Positions 21,863 through 31,364 of a stretch of DNA of 64,000 bases are shown one piece after another; within the stretch, counting starts at the first letter, position 1, and each line of letters opens with the position of its first letter. A model generated the notes under the pieces. The model saw only the letters and a program-made list of their open reading frames with translations. It was not told the DNA's origin and searched no databases. Where the stretch lies: NCBI GenBank assembly GCA_037951105.1, contig JBAMJV010003012.1, positions 1 through 64,000 of the forward strand, written 5' to 3'. This DNA is from Echinarachnius parma (Eukaryota; Echinodermata; Echinoidea; Clypeasteroida; Echinarachniidae). Made by a program: the position numbers and the translations under genes.

Positions 21863-21962
21863 GAACGAGCAAGCAAGCACATCCGAGAGGCACAGGAACA
21901 GACTTGATAGGCAAGCCCTCAATGAGACTGCTGTTTCACCACTGGACATACCCTCAGATCAG
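21863..21962 (+). CDS. Polar exon NEQAS..., copy 4
   Basis: A 100-bp exon, TTAACAG acceptor and GTGAAG donor, translation identical to the other copies. Its phase-0 end fits the exon at 23120, so this copy is the one next to the rest of the gene. Confidence 0.65.
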
Positions 21963-22129
21963 GTGAAGATAAATTGTTTGATGGGTTCTATCCAAAAGTG
22001 AATAATTTCCATGTACATTCATGAACCTTTAATATCGTGATTAACATTTAATTATTGATCAAAAGAAAAAGGTCATGCATGTACCATACTTCTTCACCTC
22101 ACGCTGTTGGCCTAGCTGGTACAACACAT

Positions 22130-22700
22130 CACACTCATAAATGTATCTGTCCTGCTTGTCCTCACTTTGAATAGCACACCACACTGATATCTCTCCTGTT
22201 TGCCCTCACTATGTATAGCACATCACACTCCTATCTTTCCTACTTGTCCTCACTATGTATTGCACATATATTACACTCATATCTTTCATGCTTATCCTCA
22301 TGTATGGCACATATATCACATTCATATTTTCCTGCGTGTCCTCATGTATAGCACATACACTATATCATAATCATTTCTTTCATGCGTGTCCCCACTGTAT
22401 AGCACGTTAAATACACTCATATATTTATTGCTTGTTCTCCCTATGTATTGCACATATATCACACTCGTATCTTTCCTGCTTGTCCTCATGCATAGCACAT
22501 ATAGAACACTCATATATTTCCTGCGTCTCCTCATGTATATCACATATATCACACTTGTATCTTTCCTGATTGTCCTCATATGTCTACAACATATATCACA
22601 CTCATATCTATCTTGTTTGTCTTCATGTATGGCACATCACACTCGTACCTAATTTCCTCCTTGTCTTCATGTATAGCACATATTTCACACTTTTTTATAT
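22130..22700 (+). repeat. 48-bp minisatellite, block 5 (degenerate)
   Basis: Diverged units with many indels (CTTTCCTGCGTGTCCTCATG, CTTTCCTGATTGTCCTCATA and similar). Their decay resembles block 1, suggesting that this was an original edge of the array before amplification. Confidence 0.8.
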
Positions 22701-23119
22701 ATATGATGAAGAATGATTTTGCAAAGTGTATGTGATGGGATTGTTGGCTCTGGTGTACATTGCATTGATGTTAATTTGTCAATTAACCCAGGATTGTTTT
22801 GTGGTGCATAATTCATTCACTCAACCTGATGTCGTGGAAAGCTATTAGTAATCATCAGGTTGAAAACTGTCAGCTGTAACACAGTTGTTTAAGTAGAATA
22901 TTTTCCACCCGCTGCATTCTTGTGCATGTGTTGTTGTATTTTTAGATGTAAATTCACATTTTGGGGGGAAAAAATCGAAAATCCTCTCTTCTTAGCTTAC
23001 AACTCCACAAGATTTAATGAAAAGAAGAACAAATATAAATTTTCAAAGAATTTACTATTTATTTTCCTATCATATTAAATGAAGAATTGACTTGAATGTT
23101 CTGTTCTTATTTCTCATAG
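22701..23119 (+). other. Intron before the IVFGTDD exon
   Basis: AT-rich, with a G6 run at about 22962 and no coding or repeat signal. It ends in a pyrimidine-rich stretch (TTCTTATTTCTCATAG) that serves as the acceptor at 23119. Confidence 0.5.
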
Positions 23120-23233
23120 ATTGTATTTGGGACTGATGACTCTGTGGTAAAGAATGTTCAAGAGTTAAAGAAGACAAAGACGCCGGTCAAACATATATTA
23201 TCATTGGATATATGTACCAACATTTCCTTTGAG
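23120..23233 (+). CDS. Exon IVFGTDDSVVKNVQ...
   Basis: A 114-bp exon, phase 0 both sides, with a strong acceptor (TTCTTATTTCTCATAG) and donor (GTGAGT). It reads IVFGTDDSVVKNVQELKKTK and then TPVKHILSLDICTNISFE. No domain is recognised. Alternating hydrophobic and charged residues suggest a folded segment instead of linker. It continues the frame from the polar exon and is the first exon after the amplified region. Confidence 0.65.
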
Positions 23234-23639
23234 GTGAGTCTTGGTCTTAACTTCATCATTTATATGTATTTTCTTAGAAATTTTTCAGGTTGGTTTCAAG
23301 TGTGCAGCTAGGATAACAGAAAACCCGCACTTATGTGCAAGCTTGCAGGAAAAAAGGTTTGAATAAGAGTGGTTTGAATTGCTGCACTCTTGCAAGTAGA
23401 CAAGAAACAACTATGCAAGTAACTAATTTGCATACTTGTGTATGGAATTTAATAGTTTTGTATAATCTCTTTAACATAACAGTAATGTACTTCTTTCCTT
23501 ACTATCGATTTAGTTAGTTTAATAAAGAAATATCCATAAACAATGAGATAATTTCAATTAATTGTATTAATTACACGTAATTAAAAAAATTAATTCAAAA
23601 ATACTTTACTAATATACAAATATAAATGAGAGATACAAC

Positions 23640-23885
23640 ACTAATAGCTGCCAACAGTATAGTAGACATACATGTTTGCTGAAAGGCCCTAACGTAACTA
23701 GCTTGCGGCAAGCTGGTGTTGTTCCAAATATGCAAATTAGCTACTAGCTTTTCATAAGTTAGTCACAAGCTTGTCAAACTTGCGCAAAGTTGGTTTTGTT
23801 CCAAATATGCAAATTAGCTGCTAGCTTGTCACAATTTAGTCCAGCTTATTTGCATAGCTGGAACAAAACCAGCTTGCCACAATAT
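23640..23885. repeat. Hairpin-rich short repeat (GCTAGCTTG / ATGCAAATTAGCT)
   Basis: GTTCCAAATATGCAAATTAGC occurs twice in direct orientation and once as the inverse (GCATAGCTGGAACAAAACC). CTAGCTTG/CAAGCTAG-like words fill the gaps. It looks like a small foldback MITE in the intron. The octamer ATGCAAAT is included, which could be chance. Confidence 0.5.
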
Positions 23886-24167
23886 AGTTAAAGGGGAAGT
23901 CCACCCTGAAGTTAGGTTGGTTATAATAAAAGCAAACCAGAAAAAAAAAGAGAGAACAAAATGAGTGAAAAACATAAGTGAATTAAGATTTGAAGAAACT
24001 CTGTCATGGGATAACAAAATGATAAATTGTTACAGTTTTGAATTTGTGTCATCACTTGTGAGCTGCTCTCCTCTCCCATATGTTGTGTACTCTAAATTCC
24101 ATGAATTTCCATTTTATCAGAAGAATATAAATTATTTTATTTGTGCATTCGATATATTATCAGAGGC

Positions 24168-24275
24168 CGGGGTATTAATTTGGTCACCTCATGGCCCGGG
24201 GGGGGGGGGGGGGATGGTGTATGGATTTGGCAACCTCCCCACTCCGCGATCTCGGCCATGGAGTGACCAAAACTT
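24168..24275. repeat. Foldback fragment around a poly-G run
   Basis: TTGGTCACCTCATGGCC, a run of about 16 G, then GGCCATGGAGTGACCAA: an inverted repeat with G-rich middle. It is similar in design to the other poly-G/poly-C palindromes of the window. No gene. Confidence 0.5.
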
Positions 24276-24754
24276 CTTAAACTAGGCAAGCAATTAGGGC
24301 ATCTTATTATAATGAATAATCCTACAAAGTTTCATACCTCTATCCCAAATACCTGTTGAGTTTTCGACATTTACGTACTTGTAGGTTTGCATCTTTTTTT
24401 CTATATTGTATATTGTAGTACACAACTCAACGGGAAAATTGCCATTGTGATGCGTAAGACTCTATGCCAAGAATTCACAAAAGCTCACAGTACAAATATT
24501 ACCCTTGAACAATATAGGCAAACATCCAGAAGAGTGGGGGGGGGGGGGGGGGCGGGGGATCCGCCCCTGGTATTTTAGAGATAAGTGAAATGCATTGACT
24601 CCTTATTAAGAAAATCATGTTGTGCCCAAAGTAGACCTTTACCCCACAGACAAAAGTGATGATGTATGAAGATGTAATGTATGTACTTGTAGGATTACTA
24701 TTACTGCTTACCTATTTTCTCTCAATTACACTCCTATCATTTTTTAAACTGTAG

Positions 24755-24782
24755 GAACTGCGAGCAGTGCACTATCGTAATA
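24755..24782 (+). CDS. Micro-exon ELRAVHYRN (tentative)
   Basis: A 28-bp candidate between TTTTTTAAACTGTAG and a consensus GTAAGT donor. Phase 0 in and 1 out bridges the exon at 23120 to the exon at 27333 without a frame break. Evidence is only splice sites and phase, so confidence is low. Confidence 0.35.
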
Positions 24783-25021
24783 GTAAGTCCACCTCCATCA
24801 TAAACAGTGAGTCCAACTTAGTTATATATGTTCACGCATTTCAACATAATGATATGTGTACAAATGCTATGGGAATTTTAATGAGAGATGCTGACTACTG
24901 ATAATTGTATAAATTAATTAATTTCGCAACTTGTATATTTATATATCGATATAATTGTGAAGATACCCAACTTCATTTCGTCGGCGTCTCAATCAGAAAA
25001 TTATATAAATGTGAGGATTGC

Positions 25022-25200
25022 CCATACGACAGGAAAGAGACAAGGAAGTAGCTGTGTACTTCATCATACTTTATTTCAAGCTTTCGGCCCCCTCGGCGGA
25101 TTATATCTTCAAATCCTGAAGAAGGCCGAGAGGGCCGAAAGCTTGAAATAAAGTGGTAAAGTACACAGCTACGCCTTTGTCTCTTTCCTGTCCTACGGGT
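25022..25200. repeat. Long hairpin with hammerhead-like core
   Basis: Arms of about 80 bp (25022-25103 and 25119-25200) are imperfect inverses, running from ACGACAGGAAAGAGACAAGG through TTTATTTCAAGCTTTCGG. The right arm has CTGAAGA (25116-25122), a short GGCC/GGCC stem and GAAA (25137-25140), the order of hammerhead ribozyme core elements, and the left arm carries a partial inverse. Penelope-like elements and retrozymes carry such motifs. Stem III is not convincing here. Confidence 0.45.
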
Positions 25201-25228
25201 ATTCCTCCCATTTATATATATATATATA

Positions 25229-25794
25229 CAGGGCGCTCCCCAAAAAACGGACAAGGTACTTCCCAAGTAATGTGTGTCAAGATATTAGAATCAGTTGAAA
25301 GTGTAACTTTTCATTAGCTACTGTACCAAAAATCAGAAAATTTCATCGAGTAGTTTGTGTTTTATAACTAACTTTGCAAAGCACTTCAGATAAGTTTCTG
25401 GATCCAAATCGAGTGTGAAAAAATGTCTTGATTCGTAAATAATGATTGTGTAGCCCGCATCGCGTATCCCTTTATTGTGTGCCCGGGCTTAGATTCTTTT
25501 TGTTCCCAATGCACCACGGAATACCGAGCGGGTCGGGAACAAAAGAATCAACACCAGAGCAAACAATAAAGGGGTACGCGATGCGGGTTGCTTAATCATT
25601 ATTTACGAATAATGACATTTTTTCGCTAGGTATTGAGCCAGAAAGTCTGAAGTGCTTTGCAAAATTAGTTATAAAACAAAACTACTCGATGAAATTTTCT
25701 GTTTTTTGGTACAGTAGCTAATGTAAAGTTACATTTTCAACTGATACTAATGTCTTGACATACATTACTTGTCCGTTTTTGGGGGGACACCCTG
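25229..25794. mobile_element. Mariner-type foldback MITE (566 bp, TA target)
   Basis: The ends CAGGGCGCTCCCCAAAAAAC and its diverged inverse ending GGGGGGACACCCTG are inserted at TA in a (TA)n run. Nearly the whole element is a palindrome; for example GCATCGCGTATCCCTTTATT pairs with AATAAAGGGGTACGCGATGC. CAGGGTGTCCC-type ends are common in Tc1/mariner MITEs. No open frame of interest. Confidence 0.75.
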
Positions 25795-26039
25795 TATATA
25801 TATATATATATACGCCATAGAGGGCACCCCATGAGAGAGCATAAATGAAGAAAAAACAGACATTTGAAGGCAAAATATCCAATTAAAGAAATTATGCAGT
25901 TCTGGTCAAAAGAGTACTTAAACAAAAAAATAATTTGTAGAAGTAGAAGTTTGCATTTTTTTCAAAAGTTGCGCGATACTTCAAAGAAAAAAAAGTATGA
26001 AAAGCCCGGCAAGAGCATTGCGAATTAAAGAGTTATCGC

Positions 26040-26165
26040 ACGAATCGTCGAGGGGGGGGGGGGGCTCAAATTGACACCCCCCCCCCCCCCCCCCCCCCCC
26101 CGTTTGAATTGGGTTAAGCCCTCGGGAGGGAAGTTTTGCATTGATGGATCTCCCCCCCCCCAACG
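26040..26165. repeat. Poly-G / poly-C foldback fragment
   Basis: A run of G (26052-26065) followed by a run of about 26 C (26076-26101), then AATTGGGTTAAG. The layout resembles the ends of the TTAA-flanked element at 7906-8623 (G/C runs next to GGGTTAA). Probably a decayed relative. Confidence 0.45.
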
Positions 26166-26189
26166 TTTAAGAGTTATTAATATCATCAT

Positions 26190-27240
26190 TATACCCCCGC
26201 ATACACTATAGTGTATAAGGGGGTATATAGGAATCAGCGTGTGGTTTGTTGGTTGGGCGGTCGGTCGGTCGGACCGTTGCAGAATCTTGTGCTTCGAACT
26301 ACTTTTTCAGTTTTTGAGCTAGGAATTCGAAATTGTGCACAAGTAACCAGTGTGATATGGAGATGTGCAAGACAGATTTTTCGTCATTGCATATCTCTGA
26401 GTTGCCATGGCCATCCTATTTTTCTAAAAAAAAACCCTTTTTTATATTGAATTTCTTTGTCAGTTTTAGAGCTTGTGACTTGAAATTTGGCACATATGTT
26501 CGTGATAGTATGTCGGTGTGCAGGACGTATATTTCGTCAGTATGCACTTACATGTTGCCACCGCAACCAAGTGAAAATCATTAAAAATCCTTTGAGACCG
26601 AATAACTTGCTTAGTTTTTGAGCGATTGCATGACTTGAAAGTTGGCAAATGGGTAGTATGATAGTATGATAGTAAACGAGACGTATATGTCATCAGTATG
26701 CACTTCTGTGTTGCCATGGAAACCAAGCGAAAATCATTAAAAATCCTTTGAGATCGAATAACTTTCTTAGTTTTGGAGCTATTGACTTGAAATTTGACAC
26801 ATATATGTATGGTAGTATGTCAGTGAGCAAGACATATATTTGGTTAGTGTGGACTTCCGTGTTGCCATAGCAACCATCCTAGAATCAATAAATATAATTT
26901 GAGACCAAATAACTTACTCAGTTTTTGAGCTATTGACTTGAAACGTGTGTTCATGGTAGTGTGTTAGTGTGTACGACATACATTTCGTCAGGATGCACTT
27001 CCATGTTGCCATGGCAACTAGTGGAGAATCATTGAGAAATATTTTAGGCCAAATATATAAGAATCCGTTTTTCAGCTATCGCCTCGAAATTTAAGGCATA
27101 TGTCTGTTGTAATACGTCGGTGTGCAAAACTTATATTTTGGCAGTATGCACTTATTTGTTACCATGACAACCATTTGATAGGTCCCTTCATATTTTTGTG
27201 AGAGATCTGCTTGAGTGGGGGTATTAACACCTTCAGTGAT
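26190..27240. repeat. Six ~150-bp tandem units with X-box-like palindromes
   Basis: Degenerate units contain TTTTTGAGCTATTGACTTGA, a TATGCACTT segment, and GTTGCCATGGCAAC-like words at 26401, 26554, 26710, 26861, 27005 and 27158 (spacing 144-156 bp). The copy at 27005-27018 is a perfect palindrome. The outer edges carry TATACCCCCGC and GTGGGGGTATTAACACC, roughly inverted. This may be a non-autonomous transposon with internal tandem units. No gene. Confidence 0.7.
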
Positions 27241-27332
27241 ATTCTGGTATTAAGCTTGTAATTGGCAACAAATTGAATGTTTCTCTGCTGTTATACAATG
27301 CTTTTAGTCAGCTTCAATCTTATTTTTGACAG

Positions 27333-27400
27333 AAGGTTCTATTTGCTGCACAAGCCAATACAAGCCATCACAAGCCACCACTGACTGTGACAACAATAAG
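27333..27400 (+). CDS. Exon KGSICCTSQYKPSQ...
   Basis: A 68-bp exon after TTTTTGACAG and before GTACAG; phase 1 in, 0 out. It reads KGSICCTSQYKPSQATTDC and then DNNK. Ser/Thr/Cys-rich with no domain recognised. It leads in frame into the acidic start of the terminal exon. Confidence 0.45.
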
Positions 27401-27679
27401 GTACAGCATTGTCATTTAAAAAAGGTTGAATATTTCTATGTAACATTTTGCACTATTTACAAATGCAAAGATGTAGATCGAAAGTCAGACTCAAATTACA
27501 TGGAATATAAGTAACATAGACACCCCCACCTACAAATTAGCTTGGCTCAAATGAGATATATTTAGTATGTGCATGTTGTCATTGGTTTTACAAACTGGCA
27601 CGATCGAAATCACAGGACTTATATTGTATGAAACTATAAAAACAACTATCCCAATATGTGTGGTTTAAAATTAGTGTGA

Positions 27680-27760
27680 CAACAAGGGACAGCTATATAG
27701 GTGCATGGAGATAGTGTCAACAGAAAAGAGGAACAGCTTGAGATGAATAAGGAACATACT
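27680..27760 (+). pseudogene. Decayed remnant of the coil exon
   Basis: GACAACAAGGGACAG, GGAGATAG, GTCAACAGAAAAGAGG and GAGATGAATAAGGAAC follow in the same order as in the coil exon (7080-7145), with indels between them. The frame is broken and no splice sites remain. It lies directly before minisatellite block 6, the same neighbour relation as in the amplified copies. Confidence 0.65.
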
Positions 27761-27799
27761 GGAGGAACAGCTTTAGCGTAGTACAAATTCACACTCTTA

Positions 27800-28975
27800 C
27801 CTCCACGGCTTGCCCTCATTATGTTGATCACACTTGTATATTTCCTGCTTGCATGTATAATAACACATATATTACACTGATATCTTTACTGCTTGTTCTC
27901 ATGTAAAGCACATGTATCACACTCATATCTTCACTGCTTGCCCACATTATGTATAGCACGTTTATCACACTCATATCTTTACTGCTTGTCCTCACTATGT
28001 ATAGCACATATTATACGCTCATATCTTTCCTACTTGTCCTCACTATGTATTGCACACATATCACACTCATATCTTTCCTGCTTGTCCTCACTATGTATTG
28101 CACATATATCACACTCCTATCTTTCCTTCTTGTCCTCACTATGTATTGCACATATATCACACTCCTATCTTTCCTACCTGTCCTCACTATGTATTGAACA
28201 TATATCACACTCCTATCTTTCCTGCTTGTCCTCACTATGTATTATACATATATCACACTCATATCTTTACTGCCTGTCCTCACTATGTATTGAACATATA
28301 TCACACTCATATCTTTCCTGTTTGTCTTCATGTATAGCACAAATATCACACTCATCTTTCCTGCTTGTCTAGCACATGTCACACTCGTATCTTTCCTGCT
28401 TGTCGTCATTATGTATACCACATTTAGCACACTCATATCTTTCCTGCTTGTCCTCACTATGTATAGCACATATATCACACTCATATCTTCACTGCTTGTC
28501 CTCACTATGTATTGCACATTAACACCTACATGTATGTATCTGTCCTGCTTGTCCTCACTATGTATTGCACATATATCACACTCATATCTTCACTGCTTGT
28601 CCTCACTATGTATTGCACATTAACACCTACATGTATGTATCTGTCCTGCTTGTCCTCACTATGTATTGCACATATATCACACTCATATCTTCACTGCTTG
28701 TCCTCACTATGTATTGCACATTAACACCTACATGTATGTATCTGTCCTGCTTGTCCTCACTATGTAGAGCACATCACACTCATATATTTTCTGCTTGTCC
28801 TCACTATGTATTGCACATATATCACACTCATATCTTCGCTGCTTGTCCTCACTATGTATTGCACATTAACACATACATGTATGTATCTGTCCTGCTTGTC
28901 CTCACTATGTAGAGCACATCACACTCATATCTTTTCTGCTTGTATTCACTATGTATTGCACATACATCACATATA
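27800..28975 (+). repeat. 48-bp minisatellite, block 6, with 101-bp higher-order units
   Basis: About 22 units. From 28500 to 28910 a higher-order repeat of about 101 bp appears, made of one standard unit and one variant containing TTAACACCTACATGTATGTATC. It ends about 110 bp before the terminal exon of the gene. Confidence 0.9.
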
Positions 28976-29087
28976 GCTGCCTTTTAAAATTAGTGACATC
29001 ATCAGGGTGGATGAAATTTTGATATGCAATTGAGTGCATGTACAGTTAATTTTATACACCTATTCTTTTTTATTTATCTTTCTACAG

Positions 29088-29972
29088 AATGCTCAAGATG
29101 AATCAGATGATGAATCCGGGTCTGAATATGTTCCAGAGACTGATTATTCAGATACTTCGGAGGCTGATTCACTAACTGAATTACAACTGAAAAGGAAAAG
29201 AGAGTGCAGCAGTGATCGTTCAGACTCTGAAATGTCATCCATTTCAGACACCCAAGATGTAATAAGTCACAAGAAGAAAAGGCCCAAAACGAGAGGGGTT
29301 TCCAGCTTGGGCAAAGGAGAAGAGAAGAATTCGGACGACTCGTCGGATAGTAATGCCCCTACACCAACACAACAATCGGCAGAGAAAACACAAACAAGAA
29401 AGGCACAGGTGAAGTCATCATCTAATACCATGGGAGTTAGAGTATGGGACAAGACTCATTGTTGTGTATACTGTGGCAAGATGGACTCTAAGATGGCTAG
29501 ACATTTAGAGTTAAAGCATAAGGATGAACTGGAAGTTGCCCAAGCCTTAAGCTTTCCAAAAAAGTCCAAATCAAGGAAGCTACACCTAGACCGGCTGAGA
29601 TACAGAGGCGATTATCATCACAATATGACAGTACTGAGAGAGAAAAGGGGGTATATCATACCATGGCGCAGCCCTCCAAAAAATGAAGCCAAGTTCAGGA
29701 AGGTCACAGACTATTTGCCTTGTAGACACTGTCTGGCATTTTTCCTACGATGGGATATGTGGCGCCATGATAAAGCTTGCCCTCATAGAAGTGAAAACAA
29801 AGCTGGAGAAAAGGGCCATCGTCAGCTCCAACAGCTTAGCATGATGCTACTACCAGCCCCAGATGGAGCATCGAGAGGGCTACATGACATCATGACTAGA
29901 TTCAATCCCACCCAACAACCGTCAGACAGGGCCCCGTCCAAAGATACATCCGGCCAATGTATAACAAAATGA
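29088..29972 (+). CDS. Terminal exon: acidic region plus two Cys/His zinc-finger-like modules
   Basis: Begins after TTTATCTTTCTACAG in phase 0 and runs 294 codons to TGA. Residues 1-45 are acidic and Ser-rich (NAQDESDDESGSEYVPETDY). A basic stretch follows, containing HKKKRPK (possible nuclear signal). Residues 126-144 form CX2CX9HX4H (CVYCGKMDSKMARHLELKH). Residues 212-231 form CX2CX11HX3C (CRHCLAFFLRWDMWRHDKAC). Between them lies an ALSFPKKSKSRKLHLDRLR-type block. From memory of sequence families, this order (MARHLE finger, ALSFPKxSKxR, second finger) occurs in a multi-copy family of fish and invertebrate proteins, sometimes linked to tyrosine-recombinase (Crypton-like) genes; this is not verified here. 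No recombinase domain follows the stop. Confidence 0.8.
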   Translation, partial: NAQDESDDESGSEYVPETDYSDTSEADSLTELQLKRKRECSSDRSDSEMSSISDTQDVISHKKKRPKTRGVSSLGKGEEKNSDDSSDSNAPTPTQQSAEKTQTRKAQVKSSSNTMGVRVWDKTHCCVYCGKMDSKMARHLELKHKDELEVAQALSFPKKSKSRKLHLDRLRYRGDYHHNMTVLREKRGYIIPWRSPPKNEAKFRKVTDYLPCRHCLAFFLRWDMWRHDKACPHRSENKAGEKGHRQLQQLSMMLLPAPDGASRGLHDIMTRFNPTQQPSDRAPSKDTSGQCITK

Positions 29973-30335
29973 TGATGGTTTAGTATCCACGCAAAGTTAT
30001 TCAGTTATCCCCCATATTTCATATGATCCATAATTTGTTCCGCTTGTATTAAAATAGATACAATAATATATGTTCGTGTTCTTGCTAATAAAGTAGCTTC
30101 GCCCCCCCCCCCCCCCCCTCCGCGGCTCCAATTGCCTAAATGACAAATAACCCGTCGTGTCCCCTACACGTTTCATATCATAAACTAAGTTCTCCCACGT
30201 ATACCTTTGTTCATATTCTTGAAAGGAATAGTAGCTGTCTATACATGCATTTGCATGCTACATGAGCAGATACTTCCCCCATCCATTCTACTCCCACCCC
30301 CGATAATTTGTTCCGCTTGTATCAAATTAGAGCTA
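29899..30335. repeat. Left arm of inverted duplication of the gene's 3' end
   Basis: From GATTCAATCCCACCCAAC (coding) through the stop, polyA signal and poly-C run to CCGATAATTTGTTCCGCTTG, this matches 31655-32128 in reverse orientation with scattered substitutions. The duplicate therefore carries the last 24 or so codons and the 3' untranslated region, but no other coding part. Confidence 0.85.
30087..30092 (+). terminator. Polyadenylation signal AATAAA
   Basis: AATAAA lies 115 bp after the stop codon of the zinc-finger exon, just before a poly-C run. It is a plausible 3' end of the long gene. Confidence 0.5.
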
Positions 30336-30800
30336 TGGAGATGTGGTTGATGCCCGTGGAGATGAAACAGTTTGGATCCATATTTCATAATGAGTGGGTC
30401 ATTCAAGGCAATCAAGTAGATATCGTCCTTCTTTTTTGATCTTACCCTCCCTAATGTTGGGTCTTATAACTAATCACAGTTCTCGTTATCTTTCTGCCTT
30501 GGTTCAGCAGGCACATCCTCGGCTATCTACGAATATTGCGGATTAGCGCATGCGCATTGACGGGGTCTCATATGAACGTAAACCCTCATTATTATTACTT
30601 ATATAATTGAGATTAAATCTCAAACAAGTTCTCGTTTAATCTTTCAATTCATTCTCAGATATTAATGCAACAAAACGTTGGAATAGAGACGTCAGGCATT
30701 AAAGAAGTTATCCAAAAAAATGTGTTGCATACCAAGTTAACTTCACAGTATTTGTTTGAGCAGTAGCCGAAACATTTCATCTATTATATTAATACGGTAA
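30336..30800. other. Spacer without recognised feature
   Basis: AT-rich intergenic sequence between the arms of the inverted duplication. No coding frame, RNA gene or repeat was recognised. Confidence 0.4.
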
Positions 30801-30809
30801 GCTTCAACC

Positions 30810-31190
30810 CCCCAAATGCCTCCCACTCGAGATATCCTCACCCCGAGGATTCGGCGACTTCCCGATCGTCGCGATCGAAGGATATACGTTTTGCGGAGGA
30901 CAATAAGGCATTCCCGAGTCGCCCCCACCCCGTGGTCGTCGTCCAGATCGAAGAAAAGGGAAAGTCAGCAATTTCAATTGCCCGTTTAAGACGCCGAGCA
31001 TTGACTAACGATTTGCGAAACAACCCGTATTACGCGGATGGTATTGTAATGATCGCTATTGCCGATTGGCATCGTGTTTGTAAGTGCATCGACGACAAAA
31101 TGCGACAAATTCAATTTAGCTGCGGTTATACAACGCGCAATGGCTGTACAGCCGTGTATACACGTCGCGCAGTCATCTAATTACCCCACC
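30810..31190. other. CpG-richer stretch of unknown role
   Basis: Visibly richer in CG dinucleotides than its surroundings (for example CGACTTCCCGATCGTCGCGA, GACGCCGAGC, ACACGTCGCGCAG). Short open frames on both strands (up to 82 codons) have no recognised motif. It could be the interior of a transposon, a promoter or an exon; nothing decides between these. Confidence 0.3.
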
Positions 31191-31364
31191 GAACCGTAGT
31201 TTATTTGCATAGCTCACTGACCTGCTGACCATCGTCTCTGGTCACTATCTCATTCGCCCTACCGTACACAAACTCTAATTGCGCCAGCTTGTGGTAAGAT
31301 GTATTAAGTCAACCACGAAGCTACCATGCAGTACCAGAAGAGACGCCGAGGGGGTGGGGGGGGG

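Noticed and set aside
28500-28910. CRISPR-like array
   Set aside because: Unit and 'spacer' are both repeated, the host is an animal genome, and no cas genes are present.
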